From NCBI GenBank assembly GCA_013400115.1, contig VXBP01003483.1:186001-250000 (forward strand): a stretch of DNA of 64,000 bases. Reading direction: 5' to 3'. The notes beneath the pieces were generated by a model, which ran no database searches, was not told the origin of the DNA, and worked only from the letters and a program-made list of their open reading frames with translations. A program made the position numbers and the translations under genes. This DNA comes from Rhinopomastus cyanomelas (lineage: Eukaryota > Chordata > Aves > Bucerotiformes > Rhinopomastidae). Shown piece by piece: positions 34,058-47,261 of this stretch (position 1 is its first letter; the number at the start of each line of letters is the position of its first letter).

Positions 34058-37000
34058 GTAAATAACAAGTGTCCAAGGCTGCAGGGAGGCTCAACAGCAG
34101 CAACAACATTCAGATATACCATCCTGGGTTTTGCATATGTCTCTCTGACACATGCACATGATTTAAATATAAAAACAGAAGTGACCTGGTGGCAGAACTA
34201 CAGAATGTACAATAGTGAGGTCTAGTTCTGTACTGGCCGTTGATATCTTAACAGTTAGATTCTTACTCCAAAACTCAGTTCCTGTGAACTATTCAGGTAA
34301 ATGCCATCCTGCTGCCATGTTGCCTCAGCAGCACCTGTTCCCTCCTCACACTGGAAATTACCACCTTTCTTTGACCATATGTTGGCATGTCCCTCGTTTG
34401 ACTGGGAAGCAGATTAAAGAAGAAGGCTAATATTGTGAAGAATGTGACCGATAATAACCACATCACCCTACCAGAAACTTCAATTTGTTTTGACAGGTCC
34501 ATAAAGTAGGTTTCACTATCAATAATACTCTGATGGCTTTAGCCACACTGAGGTGCAGGATGACAAATTTATAGAGCTTGGTAAAAACACGGACACTATT
34601 TGATTTTAAATGAAAGTAGTAGGGCAACAAAGGAAGATTTGTTTCATACTAATGATACACGGCTTCTGCAGCTATCAGAGCCACCTCATTAAGCAGCTTC
34701 CCAATGCTAATTATATCATAATTTTAATGGGCAACATTTGTCTTACTGCAGTCCAGATTCCGTTGGCACTGAAGTCAATGGGAATTTTGCCACTGACTTC
34801 AGTGAAAACAGGACGTCTCTGTACAGTAGACATTTATAAATATCATATGTTTGTCCCTATAATTTATAAATTATGGCTCCACTTGGAAGACTGAATTACT
34901 CTGGTCCCTCTAAAAAGCCACAAAATCTCCTTGTCTTGGACCCAGGAACCCTGTGTAGACTGTGCATTGTGTTTATTCCTGTAAGAGACACATCATTCCA
35001 ATTTGCAGTCCCCTCTCTTCTCCAGTCAACGCATAAAGGACAGCAGCAGCCTCTGCAAGACCCACATCCAGCTCCCATCAACCAAAGTGACTGTCACTGT
35101 GCTATATGAACCAGCAAGATGCAGGGAATACTGCTGTCTTGGGCAGCCTGTGAGGGTACCCAGAGTGAGATGAACTGAGACTTGAACTTGATTCATATGC
35201 TCAGAAAAACTATTCCCGGTCGGAGGGATTCCTTAATGCAGGACCTCACTACTATCAGTTGCTATAAAGTGGAATTTTCTGGGCATGCTCTTATGAATCT
35301 GTAAACACAAAAACAACAGAAAGTCTGCTACAGCTACCACACATGTGCAGAGCCTGCCTCCGTGCACAGAGGAAAAATCTTTCCAAGTGCTACTGTTTTC
35401 AAAATACTTCTTTTTAAAGTTGTTCTGCTGGGAGGATTTTAATACAAATATTAAGTTAAGAGGCTACAATCCCAAGGCTCTAAAATTTTATACAAATTAA
35501 AAGCAAAGACCAATATAAATAGGAGCACATAACGAATTTCAATGTTGTCATACTTCCTACTGCAATTAAAAAACATTATGTAGGCAAATTAATAAAAACA
35601 AATTAAGAGATTGATTCCACAGTCTATATTTGTTCAATTCCCACTTCTTCTCACCAGAGCTCTGTAAAACAATTTGCCAAGACTCCTGTTTCCTGTAACT
35701 TCACAGCTGTAGAATTTACAACCCAGTTCACCACTGAGCAAACTTTGCCTGCAGAAATGTCAGATGATGCAGCCTATCTTGGAAAGATCTGGAAAGTGCT
35801 CGGCATTCCTCAGAACAGAAATAGCCGTAACCACCAGGGAAAGATTCCTGTCACTTACGATTCAAAGAAATGGACTTTGGAACATTAATTGCATATATTT
35901 GTAAGTCAACACAATGCAAACAGTCTATTACTCCTGTTTTGAGTGTGGCCCTCATTTACAGTGTTGAGAAAAGTAACTCTGCCCAGGTTTCCCACTGTAC
36001 CAGCAGCTTCTACTCTATTCACAGACAGATTTTAAAACTCAGCATTCAGTAGGAAGCTTTTTCAAAGACTTGACTCTAGTGTTCTCATGTTACCAACTAT
36101 GAGATAAAGGTTTGGGTGCTTTAGGTTAGAGGTGCTTTGTCCATGTTGTGCAGGAGACACTTCGTTAGCTCTGTTGCAAAGATGCACTCTAAGCATCATC
36201 AACACTCATGTTGCTTCTCCCTGACTGGTCAAGATTGCATTTCTGCTCCTGCATGTAAAGGAAGGCAATACAATGCTCCATGTTTATCAACACTAAGGAG
36301 AAAAGAGACTAAGCCAGTGAGAGTTAAATATTGGGTGCACTTAAAGACAGCATCTTCCATTATTTACCTCAAAACCCTACCTCTTCCCCCAAATCAGCAC
36401 AATCTCATAAAATCTGAAACCAGTATGTGGGATGTAATCATCAGGAGAAGCTGAAGAGAATTTGGATTCCAGTGACTACTTTGGGTATAGAGGCAGTGTA
36501 TTACCCAAGCACAGAACTCAGTGTTTTTGTTAAATATAGCCCCAAACCCTCGCTATGCTTGGAAGTATGTGTCAGCTTTATCTGCATTGACCAGTCTGTA
36601 ATTTTACACCCTGTCAGGGATCCGTAAAAACAGTCTTAGCACAAACTAGGTCTGTTTAGCTCCAGGCGAGCCGGTCCTTTTAGAAAACCCTGGAGCTGCA
36701 GCAAAATTCATGGTCTTTTTCCATTTTGTACCGTTGCTTTTGCATCAAAACCAGGCCGTTAGTGTTGTCAGCAGTTGCACAAGCTACACAGTTCTTACTA
36801 CAGTGTAATTCAGCTTCGCTCACTATGAACACAGTAGGAATAAGGTACATGATCCTTAGAGACTAGAGTTTTGGAAAAATCCTGTAAGGGTCCTAGAAAG
36901 TTTTCCATGTTTCATTTACACCTTTAGAGGAATTTCCCACCAGCGAGACAGAGCCATTAAGCCTCTTTTATTTTCTGCTTAGTTCATTTTCATTAATGAT

Positions 37001-38167
37001 TTGAACTAAATAACAGTAAAAAATAAGAATCCTCAGGGCATCCTCCTTTAATTCTAAGGTTTCGGATATTGATGCTATTATCTCTTAAGTCAAAGCCTTT
37101 GCCATGATCAGGTAAACAAGTCTGTTAGTCACCAAGTCCGCATGGTTCTGTCAAGAACGGTGCTAAAGCCATCATGGGGATTTTGGGTCAGCTGAGACAC
37201 AGGATATCTGATCCATTACTAACTGGAATTTCCTTAGTTGCTGAAACATTAGAGGACAAGCTGAATTATCAGATTCACCAGACAACTTAAAATGGTTCTA
37301 AGTGGATGAGTTAAACATACTGATCTGCTTTTGCTAGGCTGGAGAGCTAGAAAAGAAAGATTCTTTTGAAAAGCACTGTTTGAGTCAAATTAATTGAATT
37401 CTAAATGCAGATTGCAATAATTTTTGTATGTTAGGCTGTTTTTATCCTAATGCCCTTCAAAATAATCAGGAAAGAGAGATACACAGAAATCTCATGTTTG
37501 TTGCTTTAACTGTGAATATTTCTCATCTATAATTCTACGCTTTTTTAATCTCTTCCATCTGCTCCGCATGTGTTCAGCATTCCCTGGACACAGACAGTTT
37601 AGTAACTACATTAGCTCCGTTCTGAATTTCTCACTCAAGCCCATGTCATTACCAGTGGCGAGGTTGGGATATTTAGTCTTGCTCCTACTGCTTTTAGCAG
37701 GGTTGTAAAATTGTTGTTGCAACTGTCCTCACAGTGCCCTGCTTACACTTTGAAGAACAAACTGCTGCTCTGCTTCAGTGGTGCTTGCCCAGATAATGTT
37801 ATATAAAAAAGAAGAAACTCAGACTCTCCTCAGATACAGGTAATGAAAAAGTATCTCCGAACAAATTGTGCTCTTTTGAGAAAACTGAATTTCAGGTTCT
37901 TTTTCTTCCCCTGACTCAGGCTGTGTAATGATGGCTTCTGCACTGCCCAGAGCTAGCTGCAACCTAGCCATGGGCTCTAACTGGGCTTACTGGAGGAGAT
38001 ACCAAGGGCTCAAAGCACGTGGCCCCATCCCAGAGGCAGTGCTCTCAAATTCCACCTCCCAGACAATATCCCTACACGGGGGCTACTACACAGTTACTCC
38101 TGATGGTTTATGGATATTTCCCTCAACAGTGTGCTCAATTGCAGAAACGCAACTGTGGGAAGGGAGT
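34058..38167. other. non-coding stretch
   Basis: About 4.1 kb without a recognised exon. A hairpin at 34767-34804 is listed separately. Open frames do not exceed 105 codons. Confidence 0.35.
34767..34804. repeat. 11-bp inverted repeat with 16-nt loop
   Basis: CACTGAAGTCA and TGACTTCAGTG are exact complements. The 'ttgccactgacttcagtg' style of sequence recurs in old amniote interspersed repeats, so this may be the hairpin of a dispersed element. That link is from memory and not tested. Confidence 0.6.
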
Positions 38168-38214
38168 CACAGAATCACAGAACGTTACAGGTTGGAAGGG
38201 ACCTCGAAAGTCAT
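38168..38214 (-). mobile_element. short CR1 3'-end fragment
   Basis: 'cacagaatcacagaacgtta' followed by 'caggttggaagggacctcga' is the complement of the last ~45 bp of a CR1. Confidence 0.75.
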
Positions 38215-38418
38215 GGCATTGTAGCCTCTAAAGACGGCTCCTTTCATTTTACTGATTAGTTTTGCTCCTCTAGTGTCTGTCTTCCTATTTTTGATGTTGT
38301 TGTTTACACTGTTTCCTTTCAAAACTCTAGGGGATTGCTGAAGAACTGGCAGAATCAGGACACCGAGACACAGTGAAAGTGATGGCTGATTATCAGATTG
38401 TGTTTTTCAGGCTTCTAG

Positions 38419-38526
38419 TCATAGAATCATAGAATCATAGAATCATCAGGGACTAGAAAGGACCTTGAAAGATCATCCAGTCCAATCCCCCTGCCACAGC
38501 AGGATCACCTAGACCAAGTCATACAG
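38419..38526 (-). mobile_element. CR1 3' end with octamer array
   Basis: Three overlapping copies of the ATCATAGA-type octamer are followed by the complement of the 'ctttcaaggtcc / actggatgatc' tail, up to 'gaccaagtcatacag'. Confidence 0.88.
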
Positions 38527-38675
38527 TCAGTCAGGGTTAGAAGGGACCACAGGATCATCCTGTTCCAACTCCCCTGACATGGGCAGGGACACCCCACCCT
38601 AGATCACGCTGGCCAGAGCTTCATCCAGCCCAGCCTTAAACACCTCCAAGGACGGGGCATCCACCACCTTCCTAA
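38527..38675 (-). mobile_element. second CR1 3' end, other subfamily
   Basis: This runs from 'tcagggttagaagggacca' to 'ggggcatccaccaccttcc'. It is the complement of the subfamily tail seen at 15.9-16.08 kb ('gtgtccctgcccatg', 'gctctggccagcctggtcta'). It abuts the previous element in the same orientation, as at 16080, with the subfamilies in the same order relative to transcription. Confidence 0.85.
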
Positions 38676-40079
38676 AACTTAAAACTGGATGGAATGAAAT
38701 TCCACTCACTCAAAGGAAACCCTCTTTTCAGAAGGCAACCTGTGGGTTGTATCAGCAGCAGCTAAGTTTCCATGTTTTGTTTGTTCATAACACTCAGCTG
38801 AATGCTAACCCCATACCCGGGATCACAATGGAAGAGCATTCTGCAAATGAAGGTGGTTATAGAAGACCCAGGTGAATGCTTCAGATCAGCAGGTCACCTC
38901 TGTGGAGGAAGTCAGATCCATCACAGTCACTGCTCATCAGAAAGCTCTCTAGACGAGCTCCAGCAAAATGGAACAGACTGACAAAGATTAAGCTGACCAT
39001 TTCAGCTGCCTGCATCCGTCCATAAAGGCACCAACATAGCTGCTTACATGGTATTTTAATTTAAGAGTGGTGACCTAAATTACCAACTTAACAAGGCTCA
39101 GAACAACTTGAAAACATTGCCCAATGGATATTTTTCTATCTGTTTTGTAATAGCTACATACTGATTTGAAAAATATGCTTGGTTACCCAAATGTTCATGA
39201 ATGTTAAGCCACATCTAAATTCGTACTTTTCTCCAAAGCATGACTTGAATTCTTCTACTACTTCTAATAATACACTTTAATTCCTATGCCAAAAAATTCC
39301 ATCATTCATAAGCAGAAGCATTCATAATTTAAATTACTGTCTCCGCTGTTGATGACACCATCAATTATAAGGTTATGTGATGGGGAACATCTTCTGCACT
39401 GATTAGCATACATTTTTCAACACCACTGTTAAATGAAGTTTTATGTAGCTGGAACTTGCAGGAAATAGTTGGGATTTGGTATTCTGAGATTTCCTTGCCA
39501 TGGTATTCTGAGATAACAGCTTTGGAGTACTGCTTAGTGAAGGTTTCACGTTTTATACGATAACCAGATCTCAGTGACATTGCACTGCACACAGAAGTAA
39601 CTAACATTCCAGCAAAAACTGTCCATGCCAAGCTTTGCCCAGAACTACAGCCTGCACAGCCCAGCTCAGCACTGTGCAGGACACAGAACCTGCAAAATGG
39701 TCTTACTTTTTGAATTCAGCAAAGCACTTCAGCATATATTCCGATTAACACCTGCTTCCATCCACCTCTGCTCAGAAAAGGACAAGCCAATTTGGTGAGT
39801 TCACAAATCAGCAAGACACTTTCAGCTCTCACCTTCTGGATTTTCAAATCTGGTGGCTGTTACTATACAGTAGAACCAACAGCAAAAGATAAAATTATTA
39901 TTAAAGTCCTTCACAATTGTAAGATTGATGCAAGAACCTCAAGAGTTTTGTTCACCTATTTGCTGTCTATGTAACATAACACTACTCTGCAAGTTGTCTC
40001 ATAGACTAATAGACGCAGCCAAGCATCTCTCTATTTGCCACTCACAGGCCTCGTGTTGTGTGAGCAACAACTCATGGAA
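38676..40079. other. non-coding stretch
   Basis: AT-rich, no recognised exon, repeat or RNA gene. Confidence 0.35.
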
Positions 40080-40349
40080 TGTCATCCAGTGATAGGACGA
40101 GGGGCAATGGGTGTAAGCTGGAACAGAGGAGGTTCCACATAAATATGAGAAGGAACTTCTTCGCAGTGAGGGTGACAGAGCACTGGAACAGGCTGCCCAG
40201 GGACGTTGTGGAGTATCCTTCACTGGAGATGTTAAGACCCGCCTGGATGTGTTCCTGTGTGACTTGGTCTAGGTGATGCTGCTGTTGCAGGGGGATTGGA
40301 CTAGATGGTCTTTCAAGGTCCCTTCCAATCCCTAATGATTCTATGATTT
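40080..40349 (+). mobile_element. 5'-truncated CR1 LINE 3' end
   Basis: The copy starts at the [29 protein letters not shown] block (40079-40150) and runs through 'ggactagatggtctttcaag' to one ATTCTATGATT. It resembles the copy at 8.86 kb but lacks an obvious target duplication. Confidence 0.9.
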
Positions 40350-43300
40350 CTGAACAGTTCAAGGGCACTTTCTGCTACAACAGCTCAACCAGTCACAACC
40401 AGACTAGAACTTCTGTTAAGAAGGAAACAGGCCTCCTGCCCTAGAGATTCACTGAGCCTTTTGTCCTGAAGTTTCCAGTTTAGTAGAATTCCTGTTTAAA
40501 CACATCCTTTTAGTGAGGTGCAATCAGTGCTATAATTTAGCTGAGATGGGTGCCACCATGATCCAAGGCAAGACTGTTTTATGGGTTTATTGATAGAATA
40601 CAAGAAATTTATATATTCTAACAGGACCCATATAATGCTCTTTGGCCCTAAATGAATAACAAGAACTCACATTTGCTCTCTGTGTTGTTCTACACTATAC
40701 CATAAAGCTTGAAATCACTGGACAATCCAGAAACTGGTATTACTCAGGAGCTGCAGCACAAAGGCAGCGTTGTGTGGAAAGAACAATGCCCGCTTCTGTC
40801 TTTTTATCCCACTGATCCTTTAAATATTTGAACAGTGGAATCACTTTATTGATGCACCATTTGATTAAACCAGGCTGAGCTCTCAAATGCTCAATGAATT
40901 CTTGTTTGTAAAGACTTAATGCTTTCATATCCGATGCCATTATGTCTCTAGCACTGATTTCCATATTAATTCAGCTTTCTTTTCTATAGCACTCATTCTA
41001 ATTATTGTCACTGTTGTTGGCAATGTCTAACGAGGGACTAAGGAATGCTTCTAAGTTCCCGAGTCCGGGTATGTGCCCTGCAGACATGAACTCTGCATAT
41101 AGACAATACCCAAACACCCATCGGTCCCTTGTCACGCTCTAGTTTCCACAGAAAAGAAGCCCAGCACACAGGCTGGACTGGAGCTCTGACAAGTTTTGAC
41201 CATTTACAGCAAATGGGAGGAAGAGGGAGCTCAGTCACACCTCACTGGGCATCAGACTGGGTACAGGCTTTATGCACGGGAAAAACATCTCTAAGAGTCA
41301 CTCTTATGTCAGTCAGCATTTGGATTTTTTGAAACCCATGCACCCTTGAAATAGACACAACCTTGACAACTCTGCCAGACAAACCTAAGGCGCTGCTTCA
41401 TTCAGCAGTATCCGTACTAGGTCAGTATAGGCCTGAACAATGACCCAATTCCTACCTCACACTCCTGCAATTCCATAACTGCAAGGAGATGCCTCTGTTT
41501 CCAGCAGGACATACTGCTTACACAGCATAATAAGGACTATACAGGAACATACAGACAGGCTCAAAACCTGCGTTCATTTCAAACATACCTGTATTTGCAG
41601 GCTTGCTGCTTAGAGCTTAGAAACCAGTCATGGAGCAGGGCTGCACTGGGTTACGCAGCGTAAACACACTGATGCCACAATTCCTGTAACAAGGACCTCT
41701 TTAAGGTGTTAGCTGTTGGGAATCAAAGAACAGAGCTTAAAAATAGAGTAGCACAGATCAAATATTGAAGATCTGCTTTCAACACACATCTTCAAAACCA
41801 ACTTAGCCTTGGCAGACCTCATTTTATTTTCCATTCCGATAACATGACTATGGCACACGTTCCTTTGTCTGGGCAATTTTACTAGGATATGTCAAAAAAC
41901 AGTAAGGTTTTTGCTTCAGAAGTGAAGCAGGAAAATGGATGGTCTTACAGGCTTTTGTACATGCTGCTGTATTTTTTAAACTATGGGTAGAGCTGTCTGG
42001 TGATTCAAGTGTTTCGTCTGCTTCTGAATGATGGTATCAGATTTAACAGATGCAGGAATGTCTCATTTCAGAAAATATTTTATGGCAATTTATTTCTTTA
42101 AAAAAAAAGCTTTTCTCTCCACATCAATGCACAAACATTTTCAGAAAGAATCAGTAATGAAGGGGCACTGGAGAGTTTGAATTCAGAAACAAAAATCTCA
42201 CTCTACAGCTTTTACTGTGCCCTTGGGAAGTTCCACTGCAAATTCTTCAAATCTCTGCAAATTTACCCGAGAGGCTGAAGACAGCTGACAGCAAGTTGTT
42301 AGCTGGTGAAAAATAAACTACTTAGTTTTTGAGATTCATTTGAGTTTGCAAAAATAAACCAGATGTTATTTGGTGTATTCTCTGTGTACAGCCTCCTCAT
42401 CCCACAGCAACTGTTCTAGCGTTTTTATTTTTCAGCATTTTACTGAGGGTAGTTAGGAGGTGTCCAGATTAAGTAACATAAACCTAAAGCCATTCACAAG
42501 TATTTCTAGATCGCTCCATGAGTTACATTCCTCAAATGACAAGAGTATGATGCATTAATACAATTACACTAAATTACATCCATACCATTTCTTTTATCTC
42601 ATATATTCTCCAAGCAAATTACAAGCTGGATGAATATTCCACTTTCATTTAATAATATTCCACCCATCATTTAACAATAGGTTAATGTGATTTAAGGTGA
42701 TTTCTACTCCTTGACTGGTGACTATGATTTATCCCCATCATAAGCATTTATGGAAAACAATCTTGGGTACACTTCTATAAACTACATTAGTGCATTTTTG
42801 TCATTCTGTTGCACAAATTTCACATCAGCACGCAAACAATAACAAGAATCTATCATAGAACAATCACAGGACTTATGATGACCTAAAATATAAGTATTCA
42901 GCCTGGGAAGGGAACTTCAGGAAAGAGGATAGTTAAGGTTGAAAATGGGCAGAATAAAACAGGAGAGAAGCACTCAATTCCAGAGTCCTCTATGAGGCAA
43001 TGAGCCTTGAGCAAAGTGAAGTGCTCAAGTCCCAGGGTTTAAAATTGATTTTAAACCCGGTAACCTGACAGTCTGAAATGGATGTTGTCTCCTCATTTTG
43101 TCACGCTTCCTCAATACCTCTCCCTGCCAAGTTGGACGGCAGCTGGAGCGTTACAAGCAATGTTTCATTTGAGAAAGCAAAAATGACCACACAGATTTTT
43201 TTTTTTCAGTCTCTAATGTAGGGCTTGAAAATAAAAGGTTTGTTGGAGGCTGGTTGTAAATAGAGGTACAAGATCTTTGTGCATTGCATCCTGCCAGTGC

Positions 43301-45593
43301 ACATGTTTGGAGCTCTAGCGCTTCCAATCTCACTGCAAAAGTGACTCAAGATTTCCTGGAGTCTGAATGTAGCTCAAGGGACTAAAGCCATAAATTATTT
43401 TATATTCATCCTTTATCCTTAAATTTTCAGAGAATAAAAGGCATCACCTTGTTGAAACCTCTTAGAAAACACTTTTCAAGACTGAATCCTTATGTGATTC
43501 ACACACAGAAGTTCAAACTAATGGCAACAGTCCACAGGCATTAAGGGAAATAACAGCAATCAATGCTATTTTTAAAGGGAAGAGTGGGGGCGAGGGGTTA
43601 ACATATGTGGAATTAGCTCTGGGCAAAACGAGAAGCCTTTGCATCTAAAATCAAATGCATTCTCTGAAACAGAAACCAGAGACCAGATTCCTGTGTAGAC
43701 TCCTGCAGTCCAAGAGTTTCAGCAGAATTTGGCCTCCCTCTTAACTTAGCTTCATTAGGTCATATCATGCCATCAGATTTTATGTTGGACGCCTCTACTT
43801 ACTTCGCATCAGTTGTTGACACTATGTAGGCAATTTTCTGAATTGGAGGGGGAGAAAAGGGTGTGTGCACCAGGGAGAGGCTTTTTTTTCTCCTGTAGAA
43901 GGGAAAATCATTTCTTAGAAGACTTTAAGTGGGGAAAGCGATATTTGTATCCCTTTTGCCAGATGTCACCAGTGGCCACAAGACGCAGTATTAAATATCT
44001 ATCCATCCAATTCTTGTTGAAATTTTTCAGTGTCAGCTGGTCAACAGCCCATTCAGAAAACTGGGAGAGCTGAAATCTTCCACAGCCATTTGTAACCAAC
44101 ACTTCTCCTCACAACAGTCACCTGTGTCTGAAGCTTTTTCATGGAGAATAGACATGTAAAATGTATAACAAGAAAAAACCCAACTTTGTAGCAATAACTT
44201 TTCTTATGTTTATATGCAGTAAATGAAATAACCTTCTCCACACAACACACAGTGCCTTTCTCAACAGTCTTTTGTTGCTTTTCCATCACCTGCTGTCAAT
44301 GTTGGATGCACTAAGGTCTCATAGGTAACCCATGTGCCACTTTTTCTGCCTCATACCATGATTTATTCATAGTTGGCTTCAGTGCTTGGCTGGGTTTGCC
44401 TTCCTCCTTAGAGGGAAATGCTTTGGAGAAAAGACATTAATACAGTCCGCACTGTCACCCCCTTACTGTGCCACCACCTCAAGCTGTGATGCCAATTGCA
44501 CTGCCATCTCTTGCCATCCCTTTCCCTGGCCGTAATGCTATCTCCTGCTGAAATTCATTTGACTTGTCTTTCACTGTTGTGCTGCCTCAAGATACAAGTG
44601 AGATCCAAGCCAACTGGTTCCTCACCCAGTTAGGGTGCAACATTTATGAAAGAAAACTGTGATGATCAAATTATTTCTAAGCTATTTAGAAAATCAAAAT
44701 TAACTAGCATAAAGGAACACTATGAAACAGTGCTGGACAAATTCTTTGAAAAAGATTCACCTATCTGAAAGAGACCAGAACATAGGCTGCAGAATTGCAA
44801 ACACACTCTTCACGTATTGTTCCATTCTATGATGCCGCTGTCAAAACTTTACTGTCTATTCTGAAAGCAAAGATCTTTCACGCAGGGCTCAGGAGTTTTG
44901 TCTCAGAGACAGCTGGGTAGATCACAACCACTTTGCTTCACACATACGCGACTGAACAGGACGTCAGAACCTTGCAGAACTGTAAGATTTGCTCTGGAAA
45001 CGTACCAGACAAAGTCCCCTCCCCCAGCCAACTGTTCCCATGGACTGGCAAAACATTATTTCACCTCCCGTAGCAACAAATTCATGAAATGTTTTTCTTT
45101 TCAAATCAACAACAGAGCAGATATTCTGGGAGCCAATATTGCTATTATTTTCCCTAAATGGTTTGCTACACAAACAACATTTGAGCAGGACAGTCTAAAT
45201 GTTTTGTTGTTGCTGTTTAGTGCTGTAACGTTTCAACTCTATCACACTAGTGTCTACAGATAGAATAACAAGTTTAAACACTTATTAAAAGCATCTCTTC
45301 AGAAGTTAGTAGTGCTTCATTTCACCTGACTCCTCAGATGAAACATATCACTTAGTGGGGTTTTTTCCTGCCCTTCATCATATGGAGAAGTTGGTACTTT
45401 CTGCTTAAATCAGAAGAAATTTGACTCTGTCCTTTTCACCTATCTGGACACTTATCTTGTTTCGTTTGCAAATATCATGTGTATTCTCTTGAGATAAAAA
45501 TAGTGCAAGATGATTAGTTAGGCAAGTTCATTTGACACCATTCCCCCTTCGTGACGCTGAAATCTAAATTCTGTATATGGTATACAACTTAAA
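40350..45593. other. non-coding intergenic stretch
   Basis: About 5.2 kb up to the putative promoter of the first parvalbumin gene. No recognised exon or transposable element. The longest open frame (121 codons, 44898-45263, plus) has no family resemblance. Confidence 0.35.
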
Positions 45594-45605
45594 GTATATA
45601 TATGC
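45594..45605 (+). promoter_or_regulatory. candidate TATA box of first parvalbumin gene
   Basis: GTATATATATGC lies about 80-90 bp before a strong donor site and 1.8 kb upstream of the ATG. Parvalbumin/oncomodulin genes usually have an untranslated first exon, so a TATA promoter here is plausible. Not proven. Confidence 0.35.
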
Positions 45606-45627
45606 AAGCTCAGCTCTGCTGGAGACA

Positions 45628-45687
45628 CACAGCAAGTACGTTCCTCCTAACCAGATCGCCTCCTCATCCAGTCAAGAAGACACAAAG
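45628..45687 (+). other. OCM: candidate untranslated exon 1 of first parvalbumin gene
   Basis: The donor CACAAAG|GTAAGC (GT at 45688-45689) matches consensus well and sits a plausible distance below the TATA-like motif. The acceptor would be at 47381-47382 (TTTACTTTGCAG), in front of the ATG exon. The left edge is estimated as about 25-30 bp below the TATA. No sequence like this is found upstream of the second gene. Confidence 0.35.
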
Positions 45688-45689
45688 GT

Positions 45690-47261
45690 AAGCTGCTTAG
45701 ATCCTCTGCTTTCAGGAAAGAGACACAAAAGCAAAATGTTCCCTAAATGGAAAGAGTGTTTGTAATTAAATCTCTATTCTTATCTCAGCTTCCAGTATGT
45801 CATGTACCATAGAACAGAATGGGTATTCAGCTCACAGGATGGAATAAGACAGGAACAATGCCTCTTGTAAATAATTCTGTAATCCTCAGGTTTTCCTTCA
45901 ACCCTTCCCAACTTTAAATCCTGTCAGCAGTAAGAATTAGGTGGATGGAAGAGCTCCAAATTATCTTCAGTACTGACAGGGGGAAGTACTTTGCACAAGA
46001 AGCCACCAGGACAAAATAATTTCTAGCAAAATAAAAGTAACCCATCTGCCTTAGCCGGAGAAGTACTCGTTGCCATCGGCATGCATTTGTCCCTTTGTCT
46101 CTTTACATCTTCCGAGCTATTCATAAAGGGACTGAAACGATTGACAGTTTCCTCTGCTGCAAACCAACAGGTATGGAGACATCCATTACATTTTAGGCAG
46201 CAGAAACCTGCATGTAGATCTCTAAGCACCACACAGACTATAAATGGTTACCAGCACTGGTTTTCTTCTTGGAAATGCTGCTTTCCATGCTTAGAGAGGA
46301 AGAATGATATTTTTGAAGATCATTTAGGGATTCATTAAAACATATTGTGTTTCCCTCGTGGCTGTCAAGAATAACCAGCTCCCCTTCCTTCATTAATGTG
46401 AAGCTACTTTACAGTAATGTCACAAGTTGTAAATTGTAAGTAGTTTGCACTGGTGTGTGCAGTTTCCCAGGCTGTAAATGCATTGATGCTGTGCTCACAC
46501 TAAAATATTTACTACATATTCAGGCCTCGTGGCATTATTTTAAGCAAGATATATTATGCTTTCAAATTATTGCAGCTGTTGGTGGCTGAATGGGACAAAA
46601 AGTATCTCTTGTCAAATGATGCTGCATCAGGAGAAACCGACTCTGCCACTTTACTAGGAATGAATACTGAGTCTCGATACATCTGTTCTAAGCACATCAC
46701 TATACTGACATATGAAAATCTGGACAAAAATGTGTTTTATCATTACCTACATGAAATGAAAAAAATCTTAAGAAATCTTTTTTGTAATGCTATCAGTCTT
46801 TTAATGATGCAGCTGCCCAACGAGCCAAATTTATAGTGTAGCTACGTTTACTGTTGCGACTAGACAGAGAAGGAACTTACTCTCCACATTTAGATTTCCC
46901 TGTAAATTTGTATTACATATTCAATGCTATTACTTATATTTTTTTAAGACACTACTACATTTGTTGATAATAATGCTAGATGTTTTACATTGCAATTGCA
47001 TTTATTCCAGATATATTTTTGGGTACAAACTGAACCCTAGCCTTTAGCTATGCTGTACATAAATGACAACTTTAATTGAGTAATAATCCACCTCCAGGAA
47101 ATCCCACACACAAGTCATGAAGTTTTGTGGTGCTAGACACCTTTGATTCACCCTCCCAGGCATCAGCCCCACACTCCCGCATGCAGAATTCCTCCCTCAT
47201 CACCCAGCTTTCAGTGGAAGCACCTGCTGCAGACATCTGTTACAGAACGCTCTGCTTGCGA
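45690..47261. other. non-coding upstream region / probable intron of first parvalbumin gene
   Basis: AT-rich, no repeat recognised. If exon 1 is at 45628-45687 this is the 5' UTR intron. Confidence 0.3.
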
